Shown here: positions 12,257 through 23,707 of the stretch, in pieces | Layout: every line of letters begins with the position of its first letter | How positions within the stretch are numbered: position 1 is the first letter of the stretch | Source: Candidatus Altimarinota bacterium | GTDB taxonomy: Bacteria > Patescibacteriota > Gracilibacteria > BD1-5 > UBA2023 | DNA: 64,000 nucleotides | Direction of reading: 5' to 3' | Assembly: GCA_023230505.1 (NCBI GenBank) | Contig: JALNXF010000005.1 | Span: forward strand, 48,338-112,337 | The notes under the pieces: generated by a model | Seen by the model: only the letters and a program-made list of their open reading frames with translations | What the model was told of the DNA's origin: nothing | Databases searched by the model: none | Program-made: the position numbers and the translations under genes

Positions 12257-12283
12257 TTGTTTTTTACTTTTTTTTGTTATAAT
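12257..12283 (+). promoter_or_regulatory. Probable promoter for the 12314-14326 genes
   Basis: TTGTTT at 12257-12262 and a perfect TATAAT at 12278-12283, spacer 15 bases. It lies 31 bases before the first ATG. Confidence 0.45.
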
Positions 12284-12313
12284 TACAATCGCTTATTTTC
12301 TAATTTTAAATTT

Positions 12314-12490
12314 ATGAAAATGAATGTATGATGTTTAGATAGAATAATTCGTGTAATTTTAGGTACACTTTTACTTACTTCTTTCTATTTTTTATGAAAT
12401 AATTGGCTTTTAATTTGAATTATTCCTCTTCTTACAGGAATATTTTGATATTGCCCAATATATCAAATTCTTTGAACTTCAACAAAATAA
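12314..12490 (+). CDS. Small YgaP-type (DUF2892) membrane protein
   Basis: A 58-aa protein with two hydrophobic helices. It starts MKMNVGCLDRIIRVILG and ends in the LLTGIFGYCPIYQILG element, the hallmark of DUF2892 proteins. Their function is poorly defined; YgaP relatives are linked to sulfur chemistry. The next gene's ATG immediately follows the stop. Confidence 0.8.
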
Positions 12491-13180
12491 ATGAATAAAA
12501 ACTGATCAATTTTAATTTGGACAATGATATTATCTCTTTTTATTGTTGTGCTTTTTATATCTATAGATTCTATATTTAAAAAGAGTCTTTTTTTCTCAAA
12601 TTTTTTTGAACAGAGAAATATTGATGATGTAGATTTAACAAGTGTTTTAGATTGATTAAAAAATAATCCAACTAATTCGGTTACTTCTGGAGATTATTCT
12701 ATAGAATCCTTGGATTATAATTGATCAACGACATTTTCTTGATTTCTAGCAAATAAAGAATGAACGGAATTATTAATAAGTAACAGATGAACAGATACAA
12801 CTTTAAGTTGAAAAGTGAATTATTGAATTTTAAATTATAAAGTACTATCATTTGAAACTTCCTCCAGTGCTTCTATTTTTTATTCATGAACAGTAACTTC
12901 GACTTGTGCATTATCTTCAACTTGATTAGTATTACCATTTAATTGATTTAGCTTAGATACAAGCAAAACAAACAATGTTTTATATCTTGAGTGAAGTTGA
13001 TGATTGGCAAGCTATAATTTGCTAAAATGAACTACGAATTTATTGCCTCAAAAAAATATTTATAGACTTTATAAAAATGTTTGAAATTATAAGAAATTTA
13101 TAAGAAATTTTGAAATAGAAAATTTTTGAGTAGAATCATTTCCTGAAATAAATTACACTTGATATTGACTTTACCCATAA
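12491..13180 (+). CDS. Uncharacterised membrane-anchored exported protein (229 aa)
   Basis: An N-terminal hydrophobic segment (about 6-28, ILIWTMILSLFIVVLFISI) is followed by a serine/threonine/asparagine-rich extracellular-type region and an aromatic C-terminus. No catalytic motif is visible. The ATG abuts the stop of the preceding DUF2892 gene and the DnaJ-like gene follows after 10 bases, indicating one transcript. The single N-terminal anchor plus a beta-rich tail suggests a surface protein, possibly a pilin-like or secretion accessory protein; this is inference. Confidence 0.65.
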
Positions 13181-13190
13181 TATATAAAAT

Positions 13191-13877
13191 ATGGCAAATA
13201 ATTATTATGAAACACTTTGAATAAACAAATGAGCAACAGAAGCTGAAATAAAAAAAGCTTATCGTAAAAAGGCAATGGAATGGCATCCAGATAAGCATAA
13301 GTGAGATAAAAAAGCAGAGGCTCAATTTAAGAAAATTAATGAAGCTTACGAGACCTTAAAAGATTCTCAAAAAAGAAAGCAATATGATACTTTTGGGCAG
13401 ACTTGATGAAATTATTCAAGTTGATGATCTTGATTTGGAGGATTTGAGGACTTATTTAGAAATGCGCAAAGTTCTAGAAATAGTAGTTATTCTTCATTTG
13501 ATTTTTGAGATTTATTTGGGGATATGTACTCATGATGAGCTCAAAAATCTAGAGGTACAAGAGAAAATTTTTATGAACAAAAAAGAGAAACTCCAAAAAA
13601 AGAAGAAGAAATTGTAGATATAGAAAAAACTTATGAAATTCCGATTATGGATTTTATTTTAGGTACAAAACTCTGAATAGATACAGTCTATAACGAACAT
13701 CTAAAACTAAAAATTCCTGAGTGAACAAAGCCCTGAACAAAGTTTAAAATAAAATGAAAATGAAGAAAAATTTGAACTAAAACTTGAGATATGTATATAA
13801 TCGCCGAAGCCAAAATGCCAAAAGAAATTCCTGAAGATATTAAAAGACTTTTAGAATCAATAAAATATAGATTATAA
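13191..13877 (+). CDS. Short DnaJ-like co-chaperone (J domain, no zinc finger)
   Basis: A 228-aa Hsp40. The J domain starts [20 protein letters not shown] and contains the HPD motif (WHPDKH). A Gly/Ser/Phe-rich linker follows ([14 protein letters not shown]), then a client-binding region with the PEGTKPGTKFKIKGKG motif of DnaJ/CbpA. The cysteine-rich zinc centre and one C-terminal domain of full-length DnaJ (about 375 aa) are absent, so it is a CbpA-like or minimal DnaJ. It overlaps the next gene by one base (TAATG). Confidence 0.88.
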
Positions 13878-14326
13878 TGAGAAAATATTTAATACTAGAC
13901 AGTATAAGGTCATGTCTCAATGTCTGAGCGATGATGAGGACTTGTGATGGGGCGGGTTTTGATAAAATCATATTAACTGGATTTACTCCAATTCCTCCAA
14001 GAAAAGATATCTCTAAGACTGCAATATGAGCGGAAGATACAGTAGATTGGGAGTATTATGATGATATAATTGGGATTGTAAGTGAATTAAAACAAAAATG
14101 ATTTAAAATAGTAGTTCTTGAACAAAACGAAAAAAGTATAGATTTGCGTGATTTTGTGCCAAAAAAGTGAGAAGATATTTGTATAGTGCTTTGAAATGAA
14201 ATACAATGAGTAAGACCTGAAATTATTAAAATGGCTGATTATATTGTGGAAATCCCGATGTTTTGAAAGAAGCAATCTCTAAATGTAGCTACTTCGGCTG
14301 GAATTTTGATGTATAAATTTGTTTAA
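13877..14326 (+). CDS. SpoU/TrmH family RNA 2'-O-methyltransferase
   Basis: A 149-aa SPOUT-fold SAM-dependent 2'-O-ribose methyltransferase acting on tRNA or rRNA. Motif 1 appears as LNVGAMMRTCDG, motif 2 as CIVLGNEIQGVRPE and motif 3 as PMFGKKQSLNVATSAGILMY, the deep trefoil-knot region. No N-terminal substrate-binding extension is present, so the RNA target cannot be named. Confidence 0.88.
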
Positions 14327-16006
14327 TTATTTTTTTCTTGATTGCAGAATATCAGCTACCATTTCTCAAATTTTTAGACGTGAAATTTTATCCGCTGCAA
14401 TTTGTCAGGCCTTTTCTGTATTATAAATTCAAATTTTTTGTACTTGAGACATTAAATTTCCAACATCTACTTTTGTTTTGTCTAAATTTGTAATCCAGAA
14501 AAATCAAGATATCACAAGCAATATTGTAGCAAAAGTTTTAGTTCAAAAATTCCACTCAATCCCTGATTTAAATGTTTTGAATTGGTTTACAAAAAACGAA
14601 CCTAAAAGTAAAACAGTTCCTAAAAAAACTCAAACTGGAGCATAAATATAAAGGAAATTTAACCCTATAAAAGTTAAAATTAAGTCAGCTGTAAATATTT
14701 TTAATTTTTTTAAATTTATATTAATTAATCTATTTGAACTTAAATTAAAATCTAAAAATGCTTCTAAATCCTCAAAAAAATTATATATTTTTTTGTATTC
14801 TACATAATTTTGAGAAAAAATAAGAGTCATTAAATATCTTAATTTTAATAAATCTTTTCTTGTAATTGTGATTTTCTCAGATACTATTGTATATATTATT
14901 GGCTTCAAAAATGGAGAAATCATACTTCTATCTATATTTAAAATTAATTTTTTAAATGCAAGAATAGATTTAATTTCATCTTTGTATGAAGTCTTATTAT
15001 CTTCATCAAAATTTCATTTTAATACCGCCCATTCATTTCTATTGCTACAAGCATTTTTATCCCAATAAAATAATCTTGTAATTTCTTTATAATATACATT
15101 TATAATTTCTGTTTTCACATATCCCCAGAAATAACCTTTTTCTGTAGAATTTTGGTCTTTTAATATTTCTACTATATTTTTATAAAAATCGTTTTTATTT
15201 TCATAATATTTTTTAATTTCATTATCAAGTCTTAATTTAATTTCGCGATTAGTCTGATTATTAATGTGATCTAAAATATGCTTATCTCTTATATTCACAT
15301 CCTTAAGATAAAATCTTGTAATTCCAGAAAAAATATTATAAGTCTCAGTAAATCCTACTTTAATTTCATCAATACTTACACAAAAATATGATATAAATAA
15401 ATCTTTATCTATATCAAGAGAAATAGTAATTTGTTCAAGAAATCTTTCTATTGCATTTTCATCAAGATATTTTGCATCTATTTTTAACTCCTTTAATTTA
15501 AAAGAATTAAAAATTTCTTTGATTTTTCCAATTGGCTGTTTTGATTTAAATTTATGTAAAAATTTTTGTAATTCTTCCAAAGTCTCTCATTTATAAAGTT
15601 TCAATAGTCATTTTGCAAGATATTGTTGCTCTTTATCAAAAGCTACTGCAGTCTTAAAATAAAGATTTAAATCAAAATATTTAGAATCCTTTAGATAATT
15701 TTTAAGATTATATAGCCAGATTTTTTGGTATCCAACTGTTTGATAAATTGAAACAATTAAAGTTTTGTTTTGCGAATTAAATCAGCTAGAAACTTTTTTT
15801 GTAATTTTATTAATAAATTCTCAAAATTTTTCCTTTAGTTCATTTGATTTTTTATATAATATAAAAGGAGATGGTGATTTTAAAATATCCTGAAGTTCCT
15901 TCAATAAAAATTCAAAATCAATTTGCATTCCCGGGTCAAATTCATCTGTCTGCTCAACATCCTGACCAACCGGAACAATCTCTTTTTTTGAAAAATTCGT
16001 TCACAT
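14327..16006 (-). CDS. Uncharacterised 559-aa protein with two membrane segments near the C-terminus
   Basis: A long helical, lysine/isoleucine-rich protein. The first 70 residues are acidic and polar, the middle (about 70-400) is alpha-helical with many aromatics, two hydrophobic helices lie at about 400-455, and the last 110 residues are soluble and coiled-coil-like. No enzyme motif is visible. It is in the minus direction behind the secreted protein and the TraG-like ATPase (17014-19425) but separated from them by a terminator. ATG at 16006 is chosen because it is the first in-frame start after the AT-rich leader. Confidence 0.6.
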
Positions 16007-16061
16007 ATTTTTGTTTTTATTTTATAATAAAACTATTTTATCATACTTTTCCCAAAATTAC

Positions 16062-16092
16062 AAAAAAAGTTAACTTTTGGTTAACTTTTTAG
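16062..16092 (-). terminator. Terminator after the 16109-17011 gene (minus strand)
   Basis: AAAAAGTTAAC and GTTAACTTTTT pair around CAAAA and end in a T-run on the minus strand, just past that gene's stop. Confidence 0.65.
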
Positions 16093-16108
16093 GAAAAAAT
16101 ATAATTAA

Positions 16109-17011
16109 TTACTGTTTCTGCGCCTGTGGAATTTTGTACATGAGTTGAGATATTGGACTCAAGAATTTATTGAGATTGTTTCTAATTTCTACGTATTCGC
16201 TATAAATAAAAAGCAAAACTATGTGGCTTGGGTAGGTATTTTCAAATTCATTGAAAGCAACTAGTGCTTGTTCATAAACATCTTTTGAGTGAGTTATTTC
16301 ATTTGCAATTTGTAAATCATTTTTGGCTAGACGAATCTTGAATTCATTTACGGGATAATCAGTTTTTGAGGCTCCGGAAGAATATTTCATAAAACCACTG
16401 ATATTATTTCTTGAGTCCAACTGAAGATAATCAAGATAATATCTATAATTGCAATAATGAAAAGTTACATTATCTACAAGTGCTTTTTTATATCAAAAAT
16501 CTTTAGAGTTCTCAGAAGTTGCACATTTATATTCTGAAATCATATTTTTTAGATCTTCATTTTGGGTTTTAATTTTTGTTGAAATATTAGAGCTACTATC
16601 GCCCTTTTTAATATATTTCAGTATAGTATTTCCTATTTTTAATTTTGATTTAAGAATTGCACAATTAAATACCTTATTCACTGTTTCTCTGTAAACTATT
16701 TTTGATTTTTCAAAAGGTCCTGAAGCAAGGCTAATATCTACTGTTCACCCGGCCCCTATTTTATTCAAAAAAACATTATAAATACTATCTGAATCATTAT
16801 CAGCTGAAGCCTCTGTAAATGGAATTGATTCAACTTTTAATAGAGATTCTCATTTATTTAATGGGTCAATATTTTCACATGTTACAATATTTTCACAATA
16901 AGTTTGAAATTCTTTGCTTCAATCAAGTGCATTATTACAACTCACAACACCTGTAGCAAAAGTTGAGGTTGTGTAGAAAAAAAGAAATGTGGTAATAATT
17001 ATTTTTTTCAT
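16109..17011 (-). CDS. Uncharacterised exported protein (300 aa)
   Basis: A clear N-terminal signal peptide (MKKIIITTFLFFYTTSTFA) precedes a soluble mature part with about six cysteines (for example VVSCNNAL, TYCENIVTCENI), suggesting disulfides outside the cytoplasm. No known motif is recognised. Its ATG lies 2 bases after the stop of the TraG-like ATPase gene, so the two form an operon and the protein may be a periplasmic/surface partner of that ATPase system. Confidence 0.65.
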
Positions 17012-17013
17012 AA

Positions 17014-19425
17014 TTACATCGCTCAGATTCTAAATATAATTTCTTTTTCGATGAACTCGCGGTCGCGTCAGTATTTTAGGCGAGAAAGTTCTTTGAAGGC
17101 TTTTGCGAGTTTTGGGTCTCATTTATCTAGGTATGGATTTACTGGTGTAACACTAAATGCTGGGCTTGGTTGTCAGTCTATTGAGAGTTTCATTGTGGCT
17201 TTAAATTTGTCTATATTCATAAGATCTTGATTTGAAAAATTTGGAGAAAATTGTTTCGCCATAAATTCCGCGTCCTCAGGTCATATTTTGTAACTCATAA
17301 GAGATCCAACATTTCAGAAAATTGCATCTTTTAGGTTTGTATTTGATTTTGTAAGAGCATCACTTTTTTGAAGTTGTCCGAGATATTGGTGGGCAACAAT
17401 CAATCCGAGGCGATATTTACGAGCTTCTGATAGAATAGACTCAATCGAGTCTGTGATATAATTCTGGAACTCATCAATATATAAGAAAAAATCATTTCTT
17501 TCTTCTTTGGCTATAAGTTGTCTGCGCATTGCAGCAATCTGTATTTTTGAAACAATTACAAGTCAAAGAAGTGTTGAATTAATATCTCCAAGTACTCATT
17601 TTGAGAGATTTACAAAAAGAATTTTGTTATTTTGCATAATATCATAAACATCAAACGAACTTTTTACTTGCCCAATAATATTTCTCATCATCGTATTTGT
17701 GATAAATCACCCGAATTTTGCCGCCCAAAATGGTATCATTTCTCATTTTTCTCTCTCTCACATTTTTGCAAAAGTATAATTCCACCAAGATTTTACTATT
17801 GGATTTTTAAGTGTTCTTGTTCTTTCTTTTTGAAAATCATCATCCGTGAATAATCTCACCAAATCTGTCAAAGCTCATCCTCCTGGATAATCCATTAAAG
17901 TTAAAACTCAGTTTCTAAAATAATCTTGGATACGCGGACCAAATATTTCATTTCAAAATAATTTTAACATTATATTCATCGAGTCTTGAGCCACAGCTTG
18001 CTTCTCATCCTCACTATTTGCCTCAAGTAAATTAATTCAAAGAGGTCTCGCGGTATCTGCTGGATTAAAATAAATTACATCGTCAGCCCTATTTCTCGGC
18101 ACAAAAGGAAGTAAATCCTCGGCTAAATCTCCATGCGGATCGACAACTGCAATTCATTTTCCATTTTGTAAATCCTGACGAGCCATAACTTGCAAAATAC
18201 TTGATTTACCCGTTCAAGTCTGACCAATAACATAAAAATGACGGAATCTATCTTCATTTTTGAGTCTGATTTCTGTTCTAATTCATCTGTAATAATTCTC
18301 TCAAAGCAAAAGTCATTCATCTGGAATATTTGATGGAGCTTTTACGATTTTAAAATTTTGCCATTTTATTTCTGGAGTTTTATTATATTTTGAATGTGGA
18401 AAATGGTAAAGTGATGCAATTTCTTCAATATTTAAAATGTTTTTCTTAGATAATGGTGAACTTCTAAAATATCTAAAAATATAATTTCTAACAACCAAAT
18501 CAGATGAAATTTTGTCTTTTTTGAAAGAATTAAAACCTGGCGAACTAAATTGAGAAAAGGCTCAAATTATATTTTTGAGTTGAGCTTCCGCAAGAAGCTC
18601 ATCATCTCCAGCCGAAATTACTCTAATAATTACTTCGTATCCTACTTTTTTCTTTTTTTCCTTCATTAAAGTTTCTTTATCGTTATCTTTATCATCTTTA
18701 TCTTCTCACTTTTTCTCTTTTGGATCTGAAAAAATCAGGCTTAAAAAAGAAACAATCCAAACCAAAGGATTTAGTGAAAATCATTTAAATCATTTTTTTA
18801 ATTGTTTTAAAGCTTTTTCGGTTTTGTTTTGCCAATCATCTGATGAAGGTTTTAGAAGAATTTGAACTGAACATGCTTCAAACTGACTTAATTTTGAAAA
18901 GGCATTTGTAATGTTATTTATAGGATCACTCTCTAATTTTTGGTAAGTTTTAATTGGAAGAAAAAAATCTTTTTTAAGACTTAAAGAAATTGCTTTTACG
19001 ACTTTTCTATTTTTAAAAATATTATATTCCTGAACTTCATCAATAATTGCGTCCGGATAAAAACCTGTAATTTGTTTTTCTACTAGATTTTGTGCTTTTT
19101 TAGGAACTACAAGATAGAAATTAATTTCCCTATTTGCCGCCAAATATTCTAATGATATATAATCTTGTCCAAAAAATTTTGATTTAAGAGAACCTGAATA
19201 AATAGTTTTTAATGAAGAAAGAAGTTGCTCCATCAGAGAAATTTGTTCTTTAAAATCTCTCACAGTTTCCTTTTTCTCATCCATTTCACTGTCCTTTTTT
19301 GGTATCAAAATACGCAAAAAGGTCATATTTAAAGACCTCTTAAAATCTGATTTTTTCTTCAAAGAAAAATAAGCAAAATATAATCAAATTGCGATAATTA
19401 ATATAATCAAAATTTCTATTGTCAT
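17014..19425 (-). CDS. Second VirD4/TraG-like type IV secretion ATPase (803 aa)
   Basis: A paralogue of the 4028-6988 product with the same layout: an N-terminal TM helix (about 5-20, ILIILIIAIGLYFAYF), an intermediate domain with another hydrophobic stretch (about 215-235), and a P-loop domain. Walker A is GQTGTGKS at 401-408, the next motif is VDPHGDLAEDL, and Walker B is YIDEFQNY with Asp651-Glu652. Blocks such as FGPRIQDYFRNGVLTLMD match the first copy closely. It is followed by an exported protein in the same operon. Two divergent coupling-type ATPases may serve different substrates or machines. Confidence 0.85.
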
Positions 19426-19477
19426 ACTGTTTTAATAAGCTAAAATTAGTATATCATAAAAGACAAAAAAAGCAAAA

Positions 19478-19621
19478 TTAGAGTACTTCAAAACTATATT
19501 TTTCTTCTTCATTTTCATTAAATCAACTTATAAATCAAGATTGAATTTGCTTTTTAACTTCATTTAAGGAATCAGTAAAATCTGAAGTTTTTGAGGTTAT
19601 TTCTATTGTTAGTTTTAGCAT
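19478..19621 (-). CDS. Small uncharacterised protein (47 aa)
   Basis: An acidic 47-aa ORF (MLKLTIEITSKTSDF start) with two UGA glycines (SGFISGF). It lies 12 bases downstream of the specificity subunit gene and is probably the tail of that operon. Too short for functional assignment. Confidence 0.5.
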
Positions 19622-19633
19622 ATAATTGAAAAG

Positions 19634-20740
19634 TTAATAGTAAATCTCGACTTTTACTTTTTCTAAATACTCCAATTCTTCAATCAAAGTTTTTTGAATC
19701 TTTTCTATTTTTTCATATTTTAAAGCAATTTCTTTTTGTTTTTCTAAGTCAAATTCTCAATTTTCTTTTACTGGAATTTTAACTAAAATATTATCTTTAA
19801 TTTTATCAGGTGACAATTTTGTAAATTCGTTTTTTCATTTATCTCAAACTCTTCATTTTGTAAGATTTCTTAAATCTCATTGGATAGAATATTTTATAAA
19901 ATCAATATCAATATTTTGAGTTTTTGGAATAAAAATTCATCTATCAGCATTTATAGAAAATTTTCAGTTTATTCTCTTCAAATATCAAGCAAATCAGTTT
20001 GTTGCCCAAGTTAAATATTCTCAATCAAAATCAAAAGTATTTATAGATGTTAATTGTTCTTTTCAAGCTGAATAAACTGGAAACTCTCATTTATTATCAT
20101 TTCAGTATTGTTTTGTATAAAGAGATTTTCATCTTTGTAAATCAAAAATTTTATTTATTGAAACTTCTTCATAATTTCAAATAAATTTAAAAATTAAATT
20201 TTTGTCTTCTAAATCTTCTTTCATTATTCTCAATCTATCTTTAATTTTTTCATTTTTTTCATAATTTGAAGCTATTTCTCTTTGTTTTTCTAAATCAAAT
20301 TCTAAATTCTCATTTATTGGAATTTTTATAAATAAATCTTTAATTCTGCTTTTTCATGCTTTCTTAGTAAATCAAAATCACTCAATTAATGAAGATAATT
20401 CAATAATATTTTTCAAGTATACTTTATCTAAAATATGTTCATATTTCTCAAATAAAATTAATGGAATAACCTTTTCTGATAAAGAAAATTTTCATTTTCT
20501 ATAAAAAACTTTTCATATAGACCCATCAATATTCCAAGTTAAACAATTTTCAAAATATTTCACTCATTTTACATTATCTTCAATAAATCAATATCAAACT
20601 ATTTTTTCTATTTTTGATGCACTATAAACTGGTATAATTCACTTATATTGATCAATAAATGATTTCGTAAAAAAACTACTATTAGTATTTATTGATAAAT
20701 CAAAAATTTCAGATATTTTAACTTCTTTAAAATTAGTCAT
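19634..20740 (-). CDS. Restriction-modification specificity subunit (HsdS-like, two target-recognition domains)
   Basis: A 368-aa protein made of two tandem TRDs, each ending in a conserved helical spacer. Similar segments recur: FPVYSAGKEQ in the second half against IPVYSASKIE in the first, and EFDLEKQREIA / EFDLEKQKEIA at the two helix starts. This internal duplication is the hallmark of type I HsdS and of the B subunit of BcgI-like enzymes, and it predicts a bipartite DNA target. It is translated 4 bases after the nuclease-methyltransferase gene. Confidence 0.88.
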
Positions 20741-20744
20741 ATTT

Positions 20745-22898
20745 TTATTTTATAAGTTCTAATAATTCTTTTTCCATTTCATCTATCTTTAATTTTACTT
20801 CTTGTAGTTTTTCTAGAAATTCCTCTATATTTAAAGCTTCTTCTTGTTCTTCTATTCCAAGTTCAATTTTTTCTTCCTTAGTCCACCATCTATCGACAGT
20901 CCAATTATTATTTACTTCTTCTTCAAATTTTGAAAATGCTTGAATTTTACATCTATTATCATCTGTACTAAAATATTCTTCATTTCAAACAAACATTCTA
21001 AATAATTTTTTAGCTTTTTCTAAATCACTATTTCAAGTATCAAATCTATTCACATCTAAAGTTTCTCAAATATCACTTACTAAATAAGTAAAAACTGGTT
21101 TTATTTGTTTTATATTTTTATTTAACTTCTTTGTAATAACTAAAATATAAGTCCTTTTATTTGTAGTAAAAAAAGTGTTCAAAGGTAATGAAATCATTCC
21201 ATTTATTTCACATTCATCAATTATAAATTGCCTAATTTTTTTATCATTTAATCTATTAAATATTCAATCTGGTAAAACAATAAAAGCTCTTCAATTTTTC
21301 TTTAATTTATTTATAATCCATTCTAATGAAAGAGATTCTAATCAAATTCAATTTGTCTTATAAAAATCTAATTTATCTTGATCTTTTGCAATCTCTTCTT
21401 TTAAAATTGCACTTCAAGAAGTAACATAAGGAGGATTTGTAATAATTAAATCAAATTTTTCTTCTTCTTTATCTGATATATCAGCTAAAGTTCAAAGAGT
21501 TCATTTTTTTAATTTAAAAGTTTTGTTAAAAATACTTGAAAACTCTTTTGTAAGTTTTGGATACTCTTTTATCAAATCTGAAAGATAAATAAGCATATTT
21601 GCTTTTGCTAAAATAATAGTTCTTTCACTATCTTTTTCACTAGATCATTTATCAAATCCAAAATATTCTATATTTTGTTTTATTTCATTATTTTTTACTA
21701 TAAAATCTTTATTATTTCTTTTAGCAATTACTTCAAGTGGGAAACCTCAAACTCAACAAAATGGGTCACAAACTCTTGCTCAATTTTGTAAATTTTCAAC
21801 TTTTGCCATTTCAACCATATTTCAAACAACTTTTCTTGGTGTAAAAAATTGTCACATTCATTTTACTCAACTATCTCTTTTTAAAAAAGTCTCATAAAGT
21901 TTTGTTTTAAAAGATTTTTCGACATTTGTTAAATCTCAAAATTCATAATACCTTACAATAGATTTTTTAAATAATGAAGCAAATTCTAAAACTGGTTCAC
22001 TTTTTTCATTTACAAATATAGTTCAGTTCATAATAGTAGTCCCATCCTCAATATCTGCAGGAAAAAGCTCTTTTTTAATTTTGGGTCTTATTGTATTTGC
22101 ATAATGCTTCAAAATATCTTCATCTGAATCTTTAGTATTTACCATTTCAATCAAGAAATTAAAACTATAAATACTTTGTAAAACTCATAAATCACTTAAA
22201 AATTTAAAAATAAAAATTTCAACTACATTATAAAGACATTTTTCAGGCTCTTTTCAAGTTGCAACATAAATATCTTGCCAAACTGATTTTGCAAGATTTG
22301 TAGGATCTACAAAAATAGTATCTTTTAACTCTGAATTATTTGTTCAAAGATCAGAATCTAAAATTCTTTTTATGATTTTTAAAGTTTCTTTTACTTCATC
22401 AGATAATTTTTCAAAATTAGTTTCATCTTTTTTTTGTAGATGAAAATAAAAATTATTACTTAATTTTTGTTTTTCTTCATCTTTTATAAAACTATAACTT
22501 CTTATTAAACCTTTTTCATCTGTATATTCATTTTCTTTATTTTCTTGTTTCGAGTTTATCCAAACAGAAATATTTGTGTCAGTTGCAACTCAAAACAAAG
22601 CTCATAAAACTTGACAATAATTATTACACTGCCTTACTGCTTCATCTATATCTTTTTCTTTTTGAAATTTTTCTCAAGATTTATATTCAATAACAGCAAC
22701 AACTCTAGGATCTTTTTTATTACTTCTATCAACTAAAATACCATCAGGTCTTTTATTATTATAATCTCAATAATCTTTTTTAGGAATTATATTATTTTTA
22801 GCCAAAGCTTGAATTGTAACATTTCAAAGATTAAAATATTCAAATTTTTCTCAAATTTTTACAACTCAACCTCACATTTGCTTAATTTGTTCTGACAT
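20745..22898 (-). CDS. Fused PD-(D/E)xK nuclease - N6-adenine methyltransferase (BcgI-A-like)
   Basis: A 717-aa protein. The N-terminal domain carries a nuclease-type motif, Pro51-Asp52 followed by Glu71-Tyr-Lys73 (VIEYKS). After a helical linker comes a gamma-type N6-adenine methyltransferase with the SAM motif (CDPFCGVGGFPLEV) and catalytic NPPY at 488-491. With the separate two-TRD subunit this matches the BcgI (type IIB/IIG) layout, in which one chain cuts and methylates. No HsdR translocase is encoded in the locus. A type I HsdM with a degenerate extension is the alternative. Confidence 0.82.
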
Positions 22899-22958
22899 GT
22901 TAATTTATTTAACTAATAAATATACACCAAGTATATAATTTTTTATATAAAGTCAAAT

Positions 22959-23702
22959 CTATCTCTCCTCTGGAAAAAATAAATTTCAATAATAAACTTT
23001 TATTAAATCTTCCTTGCAATATTTATCTATATATTTATCAATTGTTTCTCACTCATCAAGTGGTAAAAGTTTAACCATTTTATGAGAAATATATCAATTA
23101 TTTATACAAAAAAACAAAATTTTATTTTCTCTATCTGATAAATAATCAACACATCTTCTATTCTGCTTGAAGGCAATTATTTTATTCCAAATTTCATCTC
23201 ATTTATTTACTAAAAATGCTCTTATTTTCTCCTTAATTTCATCTGAATCTATAATTCATAGATTGACTAAAATATTTAAAAAATCATGGTCAAAATTATA
23301 CAAATCACCCTTTTCAATTTTTTTAAGAATTATATTTTTTTTGTTTAAAATATATTTTCATTTATCTTTTAAAAAAGATGCTTCCACTGTTTGGGCAGAA
23401 TAATAATAAAAACCATTTTTAATTCAATCTTCTCTTAAAATAAATCTATCAGTAGTTTTTGGTGCCGGATGATTAGATATCCATACCAAATTACTATTAT
23501 CATCTCTAACTCATTTTACGGAATCTAAAACTCTTTGAATTAAAGTTTTATTTTTTCAAATAACTCAAGTAGTATCAACTCTTATGGCATTTCTATTTGC
23601 CCAAGAATTTGTTAGAGTTTCATCTCTAGTTTCTATAATTCAAAGCTCTTGTTTTCTAGAATCTAGAACCTCTTTTGTAGCCCATTGGTCGGGTTTTTCC
23701 AT
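22959..23702 (-). CDS. Uncharacterised protein upstream of the restriction-modification genes (247 aa)
   Basis: A soluble 247-aa protein (starting MEKPDQWATKEVLDSRKQ) with mixed alpha/beta composition and two cysteines. It lies 60 bases upstream of the nuclease-methyltransferase on the same strand and directly after proS. I do not recognise the family. Its position suggests either an accessory to the restriction system or an independent cargo gene. UGA glycines occur throughout, so it is adapted to the host code. Confidence 0.6.
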
Positions 23703-23707
23703 AATTT

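Noticed and set aside
15871..16092. Plus-strand frame starting MVILKYPEVPSIKIQ over the 14327-16006 gene
   Set aside because: It lies opposite a 559-codon gene and its terminator region, has no start signals, and its composition follows from the antisense strand.
19478..19621. Antitoxin to a restriction or Fic toxin
   Set aside because: The 47-aa protein shows no DNA-binding or antitoxin motif; position alone is not enough.
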